From Azolla caroliniana (taxonomy: Eukaryota > Polypodiophyta): a stretch of DNA of 64,000 nt. The translations under genes were made by a program, and so were the position numbers. The stretch covers positions 16,492,001-16,556,000 of the forward strand of contig JBHGNT010000003.1 of assembly GCA_043228905.1 (NCBI GenBank), read 5' to 3'. The notes under the pieces were generated by a model. It worked only from the letters and a program-made list of their open reading frames with translations, was not told the origin of the DNA and made no database searches. Shown in pieces: positions 43,568-53,154 of the stretch (positions within the stretch are counted from its first letter, which is position 1; each line of letters begins with the position of its first letter).

Positions 43568-44029
43568 TGTTGAGAATCAAGCTCAACATAGCACAACGTG
43601 TGAACACACCTTTTGAGAATCTATGATTACTCAAAGGTCAAGAGTCACACACCACTACTCTCTACACATTAACTATGTGTCATAGAATCATATTCTATGA
43701 CACATAACTAATGAGTTACATATTCCCCATGACTATGAGTCTTCACATTCCCCAAGAGAGAGAGTGGTTGTTGTAAAGTTAATGAAGAGAGAGGGTGACT
43801 CTATATAAAGCACCCTCCTCATACATCATACCAAGTCGGTTGTGACTCCTTGTAATGCTACATTTTTCATTTATGATATTTTCCTTGTTAATATACATCT
43901 CCTTCTTCTTGAGTACTTCATTTTTTGTCTCATATCCATCTTGTGTTTCTCTCCTCTCCTCTTTCCTCTCACACATACACATAACACACATCTCTTCCGC
44001 TACACAAGAATCACAATTGATTCTTTACA
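43568..44029 (+). repeat. copia-E 5' LTR
   Basis: TGTTGAGAATCAAGC...ATTCTTTACA, 462 bp, with TATA-like CTATATAAAG at 43801. The primer site follows immediately. Confidence 0.87.
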
Positions 44030-44041
44030 TGGTATCAGAGC
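44030..44041 (+). other. primer binding site, copia-E
   Basis: TGGTATCAGAGC, initiator Met tRNA complement. Confidence 0.93.
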
Positions 44042-44201
44042 GATTTGGTAGCTCGATCTAGCCCACTCACCTCATCGTGATCATGTGTTGTGCTCTACGC
44101 CGACGTTCAAGAAGAACCGGCTCATCGCTATCGTAGTGTGACTACATAGCTTGTGTTCGAGAGAGACGGAAAAGAAAAGAAGGAAGAAATCTACATCGAC
44201 A

Positions 44202-44858
44202 ATGAATACTCAAATGGGGAGCGCTCTCCCTAGCAAGAAGTTGGATCGCAACAACTTTGCATCTTGGGAGTACAAGATGCACCAATACCTTGTCGGCCAA
44301 GGCTATTGGAGCTACATCAAAGGAGCACAAGAAAATCGGCCCAAACCTGAAGACGCCGACTATGCAACGTGGGAGCAAGCGGCAAGCCAAGTGATATATT
44401 GCTTGGCGACATGTGTTCATGACCACATGCTCGGGTACATTTGAGAAGCCAAGATGCCGAAGGAAGCGTGGGAGAATCTACGAAAGATTTTCGCCGCCAA
44501 CATTACCGCGAGAAAGCTTCAACTCCGCCAAGAGTTGAATAATATCCAACAAAGGGATATGTCCATCATGAGCTACACCTTGAAGATCAAGGAGCTTTGT
44601 GATTCGCTCGGCTCGATAAGCGTAAACGTGGAGGATGACGAGATGGTGCAAATATGTCTTGACGGCCTTGCACCACGGTTCGGCACGATGCAGACCGTCG
44701 TACTAGCATGGGAGAATCCGCCCTCCTTCTTTGATCTTCAATCCATGTTGTTGGTCGAAGAAAACCATGTTCAAACAAGGAGTAATGGCTCGGAAGGCCA
44801 AATGCTCTACACGCACTTGGACGGAGGAAGAGGACGCGACCGTGCAAGAAGAGGCTGA
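44202..44858 (+). pseudogene. copia-E Gag, one in-frame stop
   Basis: MNTQMGSALPSKKLDRNNFA, SWEYKMHQYLVGQGYWSYIK, then LATCVHDHMLGYI followed by TGA (44442-44444), EAKMPKEAWENLRKIFAANI, RQELNNIQQRDMSIMSYTLK and DDEMVQICLDGLAPRF. This is the copia-A Gag fold in nearly full form. A basic region follows, and the knuckle is lost in frame-damaged, repeat-expanded sequence (44859-45272). Confidence 0.88.
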
Positions 44859-45049
44859 TTCAGCTAAGGACGAGGCGGATGAGGCTCGGGTTACGAAAAC
44901 AACTGTCAATTACGGCAACAAGATGGAGGCCATCGGGGAACCTTCGGAAGAAGGGGGAACCAACATTCCGATCCGAGCTGACAAACCTCAATCGAATGCG
45001 GATATTGCGGGAAAGTCAGCCACCGCGAAGAAGAGTGCCGAAAGAGGAT

Positions 45050-45280
45050 GCGTCCACAAGCTGACAACTCACGAATTACGCCAACAACTCCGAGTACGAC
45101 GATTACGGAGGACTATTCGTGAGTCGGCGTCCACAAGCTGACAACTCACGAATTACGCCAACAACTCCGAGTACGACGATTACGGAGGACTATTCGTGAG
45201 TCGGCGTCCACAAGCTGACAACTCACGAATTACGCCAACAACTCCGAGTACGACGATTACGGAGGACTATTCGTGATGAG
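45050..45280 (+). repeat. three perfect 77-bp tandem copies
   Basis: Units start at 45050, 45127 and 45204, each GCGTCCACAAGCTGAC...GGAGGACTATTCGT. I find no difference between copies. 77 is not a multiple of three, so the expansion shifts the Gag-Pol frame. Confidence 0.92.
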
Positions 45281-45719
45281 ACATAGAGCAAACTCTATGT
45301 CGGCTTCTACATCAACTAATGCCTCTGGTCCGGAAGACGTATGGTTTGTCGACTCCGGTGCTTCGAACCATATGACGTCCCATCAAGAGTGGTTCCGAGA
45401 CTTGCGAGAGCCGGATCGACCCGGTTATGTCGAGATTGGAGACGATACCACTCATCCGATTCGGCATGTCAGGAATGTCCCATTCTGGAAAGATGGTGAA
45501 CAAACTTGCATCAAAAATGTATTACATGTACCCACCATAACGAAGAATGTGGTCTCGGTCGGCCAAATTGTGGAGCAAGGGATGCAAGTTCGATTCAACC
45601 AAGGTGGTTGCTTCATCGAGAAGGAAGGCCGACTCATCGCTCGGGGTCGAAAGGAAGGTCGGATGTTTATCCTCGAGTCAAACAAGGTGAAATCGGTCAT
45701 GTACGCAAAGGGCCTCTAG
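45273..45719 (+). pseudogene. copia-E protease and pre-integrase fragment
   Basis: RHRANSMSASTSTNASGPED, then VWFVDSGASNHMTSHQEWFR (active site D-S-G), GDDTTHPIRHVRNVPFWKDG, NVLHVPTITKNVVSVGQIVE and GRMFILESNKVKSVMYAKG. The protease looks intact, but the element ends before integrase. Confidence 0.88.
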
Positions 45720-47349
45720 TGGGTCACATCATAGTGGCAAACCAAGTACTACCCGCAATAGCATGGTACACTCTATCATGTTGGACAATCTCTAAGGAAA
45801 GTATACATCATATTCAAGGATTGGTCCATAACTACATTTGGTCTGGTAAGGAAGACCATGTAACTCGCGCCAAGGTGGTGTGGCCTATACTCACAACACC
45901 TAAGTCGAGAGGGGGATTGGGTCTTATTGATCCCCTTTCACAATCAAAAGCCTTACTTGCCAAATTTGTGGTGCAAGGACTCCAACCAGGAAATGACTGT
46001 TGGAAAATGCTACTATGGTTACGTTTCACGTACTTTAGGCCACGAAAAGGGGTCAATTGGGCCCCCCAAATAGGATGGATTCTAAACATGGATCTCAAAC
46101 CTAGTTTCTCTCGCCAATTGGAGGATAGATTTAGTGCATCCATGTGGAAGACATGGTGTGACATTAGATGAGGGCTCAAGTGTGATCAACCAAGTTCCGA
46201 ACCTGCTTGGCTCAGTCAACGTATCCTATGGAACCCATGTATCAAGGATGAATCTAATCAACTACTGGGATCATGTAAGGGGTTGTCATGGGGATACATT
46301 GCAGAAGGTCCAGGAAAAAGTATAGAATGTTGGTGACGGTTTAAGTCACTACCACTACAAGATCAAGCCAACATACTCCATGGAATTAGGGGCGGATGGA
46401 CTATGAGATCAGAAATCATTAACGCTCTACTAATTAGGGAATTTGCTACTCAAAGGACGACAATGGAGAAATGGATAGGCCACGAGGAGGAGGGATCTCT
46501 GATCCCGAGAGGTGGGGGACCACCAGATAGGATCGAAGGCTTTGAATTGCGAGACATTGAGACACCAACATAGAATAACGCAATTCTAGTACTCGCGTAT
46601 ACTGGTCATAAATGGATTGTAGATCCTGATCCGATCAAAGTACAACCCGATTGGCACATATGTACTCATGAAAACACATGACTACGTAAGGTCAGTTGGG
46701 ACCCTTTGCAATGGACATGGCCTGATCCTTACCCGGGGCAAGGAAGCAAACCAATCCCTTTCTTCCAGTTCACAACTAGATTGGGCCGCCACATTCTAGC
46801 TGCTCAAACCACCCGAGACCCGGCTGTTGCGAAGGTCTGGCACACAATTCAAGTTCCTCCCACAATTATCACCAAGTTTTGGCAGAAAATCTGGAAACAA
46901 CAATACACGTACCACGCTCCAATGGCTATTAATACATAAGTCCCTACTGGTGGGAGCATGGCAACGTGGGAACCTTAGCTCTCCTAATTGTGTAGAGTGC
47001 CCAAATGCAGTAGAATCAATACGACACGCTCTGTGGGACTGTCCAACGTCCCATCGAATATGGCGGGGGGTTGGACGCTTGTTGCAATTATGCCAGGTGC
47101 AAGGCTCAATCAAGTGGGGAAATATATGTTGGCTATCATGGCAGACCCCAGTTGGCAGATATGAGCATCAGGAGGAGGGGATGACTTTGGTGATAAAAGC
47201 ATAAGAGGTTTTTTTCTCCACCAGCGGCAATGTCCACTCAACTCCTCTTCATGACAAATCTCAAGTTGTGTTGGAAATGGTCAGCCCAATAACTCTTTGG
47301 ATTCTATGGAAACAATGGTGTAGATGGGTCTTTTCCAACCAAACCGCTC
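45714..47349 (+). pseudogene. LINE ORF2 C-terminal region
   Basis: LPAIAWYTLSCWTISKESIH, NYIWSGKEDHVTRAKVVWPI and TPKSRGGLGLIDPLSQSKAL are the typical post-RT segment of plant LINEs. After a stop near 46170, frames continue with WDPLQWTWPDPYPGQGSKPI (46700) and a zf-RVT motif C-V-E-C-P-N-A-V-E-S-I-R-H-A-L-W-D-C at about 46990-47045. The protein end WILWKQWCRWVFSNQTA reaches the solo LTR at 47349. Confidence 0.85.
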
Positions 47350-48067
47350 TGTCGTGCCTTTTGGCACCAGATTGTTGCGTGAGTCGGGTGGGAACCGCCA
47401 GGGTTTTGGACTAGGAGGAGGAAGAATTTGAGACGAGTTTAGTTATGAATATGAATCGATTATAAGAAAGAGAGATAGAAATTCGTGAATGCCATGAATA
47501 TAGTTTAAATTTACTTTTATTAATATTTAACCCGAATTATACTTTGGAATCGATAGGAATAGATTGGAAAAGAGAGATAAAAAACTTCGTGAATCCCACG
47601 AGTATTATATTAATCAATATTTAGACCCTAATAATCACCCCATTATTTATTTATTTATTTTTCTCCCCCCTTATTACATTGTGCTCCCCATCCTTATATA
47701 GTGATGAGAGAGTCTTAGCAATCCATGCTTTTTCTCTAACTATAGACTATATGCTTTCTCTAACATACTTTCCTAACCTCATGTGTTTTTATCAACTATA
47801 CTGTTCATGCACGTTTAAATGTGCATGTGTTGTTTTTTCCTAGAAAATATGCGTGAAATAACCTTTCTATGTGGGATATTTGCTTTTCTAATACTCATGA
47901 TGTGTTAGTGTAATGGTAAGCCTTCAAATTTGTAACATGGAGGTACAAGGTTTGAATCTTGCCCAATACATGTAATATATATTTTGATATTTTCGTCATT
48001 TTCTTCATATTTATTAAATCGAGTACTTTATACATTTTTCACGTAGTGTACGAAATACACTACGACA
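47350..48067 (-). repeat. solo LTR of the 52452 family
   Basis: 718 bp, TGTCGTGCCTTTTGG...CTACGACA, with TATA-like CTATATAAG at 47693-47701 (minus), tRNA-like block and terminal hairpin. Removing it lets the LINE frame run N-Q-T-A then H-P-T-R. Flanks GCTC and ACGC share only two of four bases, so the duplication is decayed. Confidence 0.85.
47899..47969 (+). promoter_or_regulatory. tRNA-like block in solo LTR
   Basis: A box TAGTGTAATGG (47906-47916), exact fit. B box GTTTGAATC (47950-47958), one mismatch. Spacing 44 bp. Confidence 0.65.
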
Positions 48068-48300
48068 ACGCATCCAACAAGGTTACTACAAGAGATATGG
48101 AGTGAAATTGTAGCCACTCTAAAGAGCCAATATGATGGGCTCAAGGGCGGCTCCAATGGAGTTGAAAGACAACGAATAGCCTTCATCCAACAATGGTCTT
48201 CCTCTCCCTTTCTTGAGTTAGTGGGCATCCACATAAGATGGAACTATCGTGTCCCTACAGGGATTTGTACATAATCGTCTCATTTGTAAAATTTTATAAC
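48068..48300 (+). pseudogene. LINE ORF2 extreme C-terminus
   Basis: HPTRLLQEIWSEIVATLKSQ, YDGLKGGSNGVERQRIAFIQ and NYRVPTGICT then stop near 48271. It parallels the WILWKARCKCVFQKVKPNAV ...VKDIWLMLLHTLRGQYEA part of the minus-strand LINE. Confidence 0.72.
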
Positions 48301-48335
48301 TAATGGAAGGAGCTTTTTTTGGGATAAAAAAATTA

Positions 48336-48612
48336 AAAAAATTTACAATGTCTAGAAAATTAATCAAAATGTACATTGTTAAACTAGAAAATAAAAATAT
48401 CTTTCTCATTGAAAAAGAAAACCAAAAACTTAAAAGAGACATATATTGTTAAACCAAAAAATTACAATGTCTTTCTCATTGCAAAAAAGCGAGAAAATTA
48501 AACCTGATGTATATTGTTAAACCAAAAAATTACAATGTCTTTCTCATTGCAAAAAAACGAGAAAATTAAACCCGATGTATATTGTTAAACCAAAAAATTA
48601 CAATGTCTAGAA
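48336..48612 (-). repeat. 68-bp tandem repeats in a LINE tail
   Basis: Units beginning TTGTTAAACC start at 48446, 48514 and 48582, exactly 68 bp apart, with a more diverged unit upstream (about 48336-48445). Each contains ATTACAATGTCTTTCTCATTG. Confidence 0.85.
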
Positions 48613-49094
48613 TTTTTTTTTATGTCAAGATCCATCGTGGTATTAATGAAAAGATGCCCAAAGGCTACAAAGAATCCATACAATATATTACAACCCTCGT
48701 ACCCACATGAATCAACATGTCTGGTAGCGGAAACCCTCATGCATGGTCGTTTCAAGACAGGGGCTGGAAAAATCCATCTTGGTAGACCATATCTCCATTT
48801 TATTCTGTCCCCAAAAAAGGTGAAGACATCTACCTTTTTCCAAATTTCTCGAAATTGTTGTTGCTTGCAAGACACAATATCACGCTCACCATGTATTGCC
48901 TCATATTGACCTCTTAGAGTATGTAGGAGCATCAACCATATGTCCTTGACTACCTCAACCGCATTCGGTTTGACTTTTTGAAATACACACTTACATCTTG
49001 CCTTCCATAATATCCAAACTACTAAAGAAGATATCGTAGACCAAACCTTGTCTTCTTCCAAACAATGGATTGGTGTAGTATAAGATGCCTCCAA
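48585..49094 (-). pseudogene. LINE ORF2 C-terminus (minus-strand copy)
   Basis: WSTISSLVVWILWKARCKCV and VEVVKDIWLMLLHTLRGQYE align with the plus-strand LINE around 47280-48150. The terminal 60 residues run into the tail repeats. Confidence 0.75.
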
Positions 49095-49318
49095 TACACG
49101 TTTTCATCGGAGAGGAGAAGAAAATCAACATAGTCCCTTTCATAATTTTGTATTTCTTCAAGTAACCTTCCTCATCTCACAAAACCCCATGTGTACACCT
49201 CTTTACCATAAATAGGATACAAAATTCTCAACATTCTTTTCCATATTGCTCTAGTTATAGGACATACCCATAAAACATGGTAAACCGTTTCATTGGGAAA
49301 ACCATAACTGTCACATTT

Positions 49319-49597
49319 TTAATCATGGCAATGCCCCATCATCCATGACTTCACAGGAATGCAATAATGTACCAACAACCATCTAAACAAGACAACTTTT
49401 CTAGGAATTTGCATGGCCCATAACCATTTCCAATAAGCATTCAACCATGAGTGTCGTACATTACCCAAACTCCAAAGTTTACATGCTGCTGGTGTAACAA
49501 CCACACGCCTCCTTAACAACTCTCTACCCATTTTTACCGAGTACTGAAAAAATGGGATTTGCCTACCTAAAATTCCTTGTGCTAATTGCTTTGCCAT
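49319..49597 (-). pseudogene. LINE zf-RVT region (minus-strand copy)
   Basis: MAKQLAQGILGRQIPFFQYS ...WKWLWAMQIPRKVVLFRWLL, VHYCIPVKSWMMGHCHD: the start of a zf-RVT domain, matching PIPFFQFTTRLGRHI of the plus copy at 46760. A frame break separates it from 48585-49094. Confidence 0.75.
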
Positions 49598-49740
49598 TTC
49601 AATTCATGGGATCCCACAAAAGTTGATCAATGGGCTTATTCTCGTAGACCCACAATTTAGATAAATTGATTATATCATTTGGGTGTGTATTCAACATCTA
49701 TTTTTTATTGCCAAGGCCCATTAGTTGGGCTGACTAGACA

Positions 49741-49812
49741 ATCGACATAGGAATCGGCTAATCGAAACGACTAATCAATTAGTCGGTTGATTAACAGAGA
49801 GAGTATTATTAT
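49741..49812. other. short unassigned spacer
   Basis: Contains ACTAATCAATTAGTCGGTTGATT-like palindromic bases similar to the copia-B LTR near 9285-9310. No gene. Confidence 0.4.
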
Positions 49813-49959
49813 TGTTGAGCGAGCAAGCTCAACCTGATCCGGATTGGATGAGTAAGCCAGAGCCGGATCGGTGTTCGGAACCAAGAGCTGGATCAGTGTT
49901 AGGATCAGAGTGTAACTGGTAGGCCATTAGAGGCCTACGGTCCTAGCCTAGTACATAGG
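49813..49959 (+). repeat. left half of a copia-A LTR
   Basis: TGTTGAGCGAGCAAGCTC to CTAGTACATAGG, ending exactly at the gypsy-A 3' LTR. It is the missing half of the LTR type whose right half lies at 3869-4131. Confidence 0.87.
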
Positions 49960-51114
49960 TATTAGAGACATGAACTAATGTAAGCATAAAATAAGGATAA
50001 AAGATAGATCTAGATAGAAATGAGAGAGAGAAAGAAGGGTGCCGATCTATTGAGAAATCGTTGCGGAATATAAATCACAATGAACAGACACTGTTGAAAT
50101 ACGAATCACAGAAATATGCCAAAGAAAAGACAAGATTAACAATGGTGCACAGAGATTTTCATGGAAACCCTAAAACGAGGAAAACCACGGGTGAACAGAT
50201 TTCTTCACTATACAAAGTGGCTATACAACACCGAGAGGAATATAACACTCTGTCGAGTGTATCAGCTGCACAGGGCTCTTCGCGTCTATTGTTACTCACA
50301 CAGCTATGGCATGGCTCACACTCACACTCTCTGTCTCTCTCTTTGTTCGTCTCACTAACACACAAACTAAAAGTTTGCCCTAGTTGCATATGTACTTACG
50401 CAACTTTTTGGTTATTTACATACGTAGACCTCATGGGGCGCACACTCAGACTATTTATAATTGTAGTCTCCCGAGTTATACACGTTTTTGGTTTCGGCCT
50501 CGGCCTTGGCTGAGTCACTCATAAACTCGGCTCCTCTCTCTTTCCCATCTGGAGGGACTTGTTTCCACACATCATCATCATTATTATTACTATAATAATA
50601 ATAGTCGAATCTTCAAACAGTCGACTCACTGTTTTCGACTCTTCGACTATCGGCTTTCCGAAAAGTCAGATCTTCCCTGTCATCGACTGTCGGCTTTCCG
50701 ATCAGTTGGTTCTTCCTCCCATTGGAGGGACATATTCCCAACACGATCCACCCGACCACCCCCGAGCGAAGGGATCAAGACAGACTCAAGCCTCGATCGG
50801 CGTCCCAAACCACCGCCGTGGCGTCGAGTCGTACCTGGTGTTGGCACTCTCGCTACAAGAGTTGATCCACCACAAAACAGAGTCTCGACGTAGTCAACAA
50901 GACGATGAAATGAGGGTAGTTAGGCCTCTTATTTATAGCGATACCCGAGGCCCCCAACAAGTTCACACTTGGCCTAATGGGTTGTCTCAATCCCGAGGAT
51001 TAAAAGTAATCCTCCCCTTCTTTACACTCTCGTTTAACCCTCACACTTATCCACGTGTATAGAATACTACAATAAATTCTCACCACGGGATATTATATGG
51101 TCATGCCTATAATG
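49960..51114 (-). repeat. gypsy-A 3' LTR, interrupted
   Basis: Pieces 49960-50047 and 50749-51114 align with 3414-3868. The left terminus is TATTAGAG instead of TGTTAGAG. A purine tract (AAAGAGGGGAGTA, minus strand) lies at 51115-51128. Confidence 0.9.
50048..50743 (-). repeat. solo LTR of copia-B type
   Basis: 696 bp flanked by CGATC (50043-50047, 50744-50748). The right end read on the minus strand is TGTTGGGAATATGTCCCTCC. The left end is TATTGAG (TG changed to TA). It shows the CT-rich and TATA features of the copia-B/D LTR group. Confidence 0.88.
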
Positions 51115-51138
51115 TACTCCCCTCTTTAAAACATTGTG

Positions 51139-51535
51139 TGAAAGTGTTTTTAGAATTCAAGGTATTGAAGTCTACAAAAATATAAGGTATGGAGCATTCA
51201 CACCCGAAGGCCAAGAACACGAGCTAAGGTTTCAAGTATAAGTCAAACTAAAAGCAAGAAAGATGGAGAAAAGCAAAAGAAGGAAAAAGCAGTAAGAAAC
51301 AAACGCTCATAACTCTCTCGTTTGACACCCAAATATCACGTGTAAATATGGGTTAGAAAGCGTGTGAAGAGAGCTATCCGTAGCTTTTTAAAACTATAAA
51401 TTTGGAGCATGGATGAGGGAGATATGACGATTAGAAGATCGTTGTGTCATAGCTAAGAATAGGAGATGGAAAAGCTCTAAACAAAGCGTGGAAAAGAAAG
51501 CAAGCGAAACTTATCTACTAGAGGAGAACTTCATA
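51139..51535 (-). repeat. family H LTR fragment
   Basis: Reverse complement of the 24751-25568 solo LTR is recognisable: GAAAGTGTTTTTAGAAT near the end, GCTTTCTAACCCAT (as its complement) and AAATTTGGAGC. It begins TGTGAAAG. It lies in the 3' untranslated part of gypsy-A, so it is either an old insertion or shared ancestry. Confidence 0.55.
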
Positions 51536-51621
51536 TAAAGCAAGAAGAGTGAGGTGGTGAGGAGAGCTTTTTTCTTGTGGTGTTTTTTCTTGCCTATTCA
51601 TGTAGTGCGTTTTTCTAGTGA

Positions 51622-52371
51622 TCAATTCATCCTTGTAGGCTTGAGTTTATGTATCTTCTTTCTCTTGTTTCTATGATCATCACTCCTTATTAATATATCT
51701 TTGTAGATTTGGGTTTCTATATCTTCCTTCTCTCTCTTTTCTATCATCATCTCTCTTTTCACATTGTACTCTTGCAATGGAAAGTTAGGGAAGTTAGTTT
51801 TGCGATTATTTTCGTGTTCCCATGTGGCATCTTTTATTGATTTATCCATCCATTTTATTTTAAATTCTTGGATTTCTTTAGTACGTAATTTTTTTGTTTT
51901 AACATCGAGAATTCTTTTTGGTACATGTGGTTTAGAAGATAATTCTTCAGAAGTAACCAGAATTTCAGTTGTAATTGTATTGTCGCTATAACCTAGAAGT
52001 TCTTTTAGATGACTCACATGAAAAACTGGATGAATTTCAACACCATCGGGAAGAGTGAGATGGTAGGATGATGACCCAATGCGTTTGAGGACTGTAAAAG
52101 GTCCACAAAACCGTGGGGCTAACTTAGCGCACTTACCCTTAGACAATGTCTTAGAATTGTGAGGTACACGTAAAAATACCTTCTGTCCAGGGTTGAATAC
52201 ACGAGGTTGCCTATGATGATCGGCATAAAAACACGCTCTATCTTGAGCTGTTTTTATATTATCTCGTGCAATATGCAACATATCTTGTATATCCCGAAGA
52301 AAGTTTTGTGTACTTCGCAACTCATCATGATGTATATTAACATCAATCGGGGCTCGTGGTTGAAAAACCAT
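51622..52371 (-). pseudogene. gypsy-A integrase C-terminus with chromodomain-like end
   Basis: MVFQPRAPIDVNIHHDELRS, then PGQKVFLRVPHNSK, LAPRFCGPFTVLKRIGSSSY and HPVFHVSHLKELLGYSDN (the GPY/F module). The end PKRILDVKTKKLRTKEIQEF then IKWMDKSIKDATWEHENNRK is chromodomain-like, as in plant chromoviruses, where it guides integration to chromatin. It is separated from the catalytic core by the 7.1-kb insertion. Confidence 0.88.
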
Positions 52372-52451
52372 ACATCAACATAAAAGGACTATATCCCGTC
52401 GACGTATGCTTGGAGCTGTTATAAGCAAACTCCAAAATTGGGAGATAACGT

Positions 52452-53154
52452 TGTCGTGCCTTTCGGCTCCGGATCGTTGCGTGAGTCGGGTGGGAACCGC
52501 CGAGGTTTTGGACTAGGAGGAAGAGGAATACAACTTAAGGGTAGTTATGAATAGTAGATAGAGAAGTAGGATAGCAATCCCGTGAATCCCACGAGTTTAG
52601 TGTATTTAAAACAATATTTAGATTATAAGAGTAATTTAGATGGCAAAATTCGTGAATCCCACGAATATATTAGATTGATCCATCCTTGTATATTAATCAA
52701 CCTCCTTATACATATTTCTCTCCTCCTTATATAAGGATGGAAGAGGCTAAGCATGGCTTCATGCTTTTTCACAAAAAGTGTCCATGCACACTAAATGTGC
52801 ATGTGATGCTTTGTCATTTCCTAAGTATAGGGCTCATGCACGCTAGATGTGCATGAGTCACTTTTAATGTCACGTGTAAATAAAATATTCACACCCTAAA
52901 GAATACATGATTTTTACCTTTTAATAAAGGTATGTGAAAATAAAGGTCTTATACGTATTAAATCGATATGTATAACACTAAAGATAAGTTATTACAATGG
53001 TAAAGTTGAGGTTTATCTACGTGGAGGTGCAGGTTCGAATCTTGCCCTATGCACGTGATAAGTATTTTGATATATTATTTATTTATTTATATGTATCTAA
53101 AATCCGATATATTATTTTATGGTTTTCATGTAGTGTGTGGAATACACTACGACA
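52452..53154 (-). repeat. 7.1-kb element 3' LTR
   Basis: TGTCGTGCCTTTCGG...CTACGACA, 703 bp, with a palindromic TATA-like CTTATATAAG at 52726 and a terminal hairpin near 53130-53150. Confidence 0.93.
52983..53052 (+). promoter_or_regulatory. tRNA-like block, 7.1-kb element 3' LTR
   Basis: A box TATTACAATGG (52990-53000), one mismatch. B box GTTCGAATC (53033-53041), exact. Spacing 43 bp. Confidence 0.65.

Larger units (their letters stand above)
43568..45718 (+). mobile_element. copia-E, 3'-truncated
   Basis: 5' LTR, primer site, Gag and protease/pre-integrase in order. It ends in the pre-integrase segment at about 45718 and passes straight into LINE ORF2. It is related to copia-A but better preserved. 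Confidence 0.88.
42364..48300 (+). mobile_element. LINE, plus strand, broken and deleted
   Basis: An endonuclease (43022-43567), then copia-E, then the C-terminal part of a plant LINE ORF2 (45714-47349, 48068-48270). The RT core is missing, so the copia-E junction at about 45718 marks a large deletion. The 5' limit is unclear; 42364-43021 holds a C-run (42372-42392) and low-quality frames that may be ORF1 remains. Confidence 0.78.
48301..49740 (-). mobile_element. LINE, minus strand, 3' part
   Basis: C-terminal ORF2 pieces (48585-49094 and 49319-49597) followed, toward lower coordinates, by a repetitive AT-rich 3' tail. Tail-to-tail with the plus-strand LINE. The RT core and 5' end are absent. 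Confidence 0.78.
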
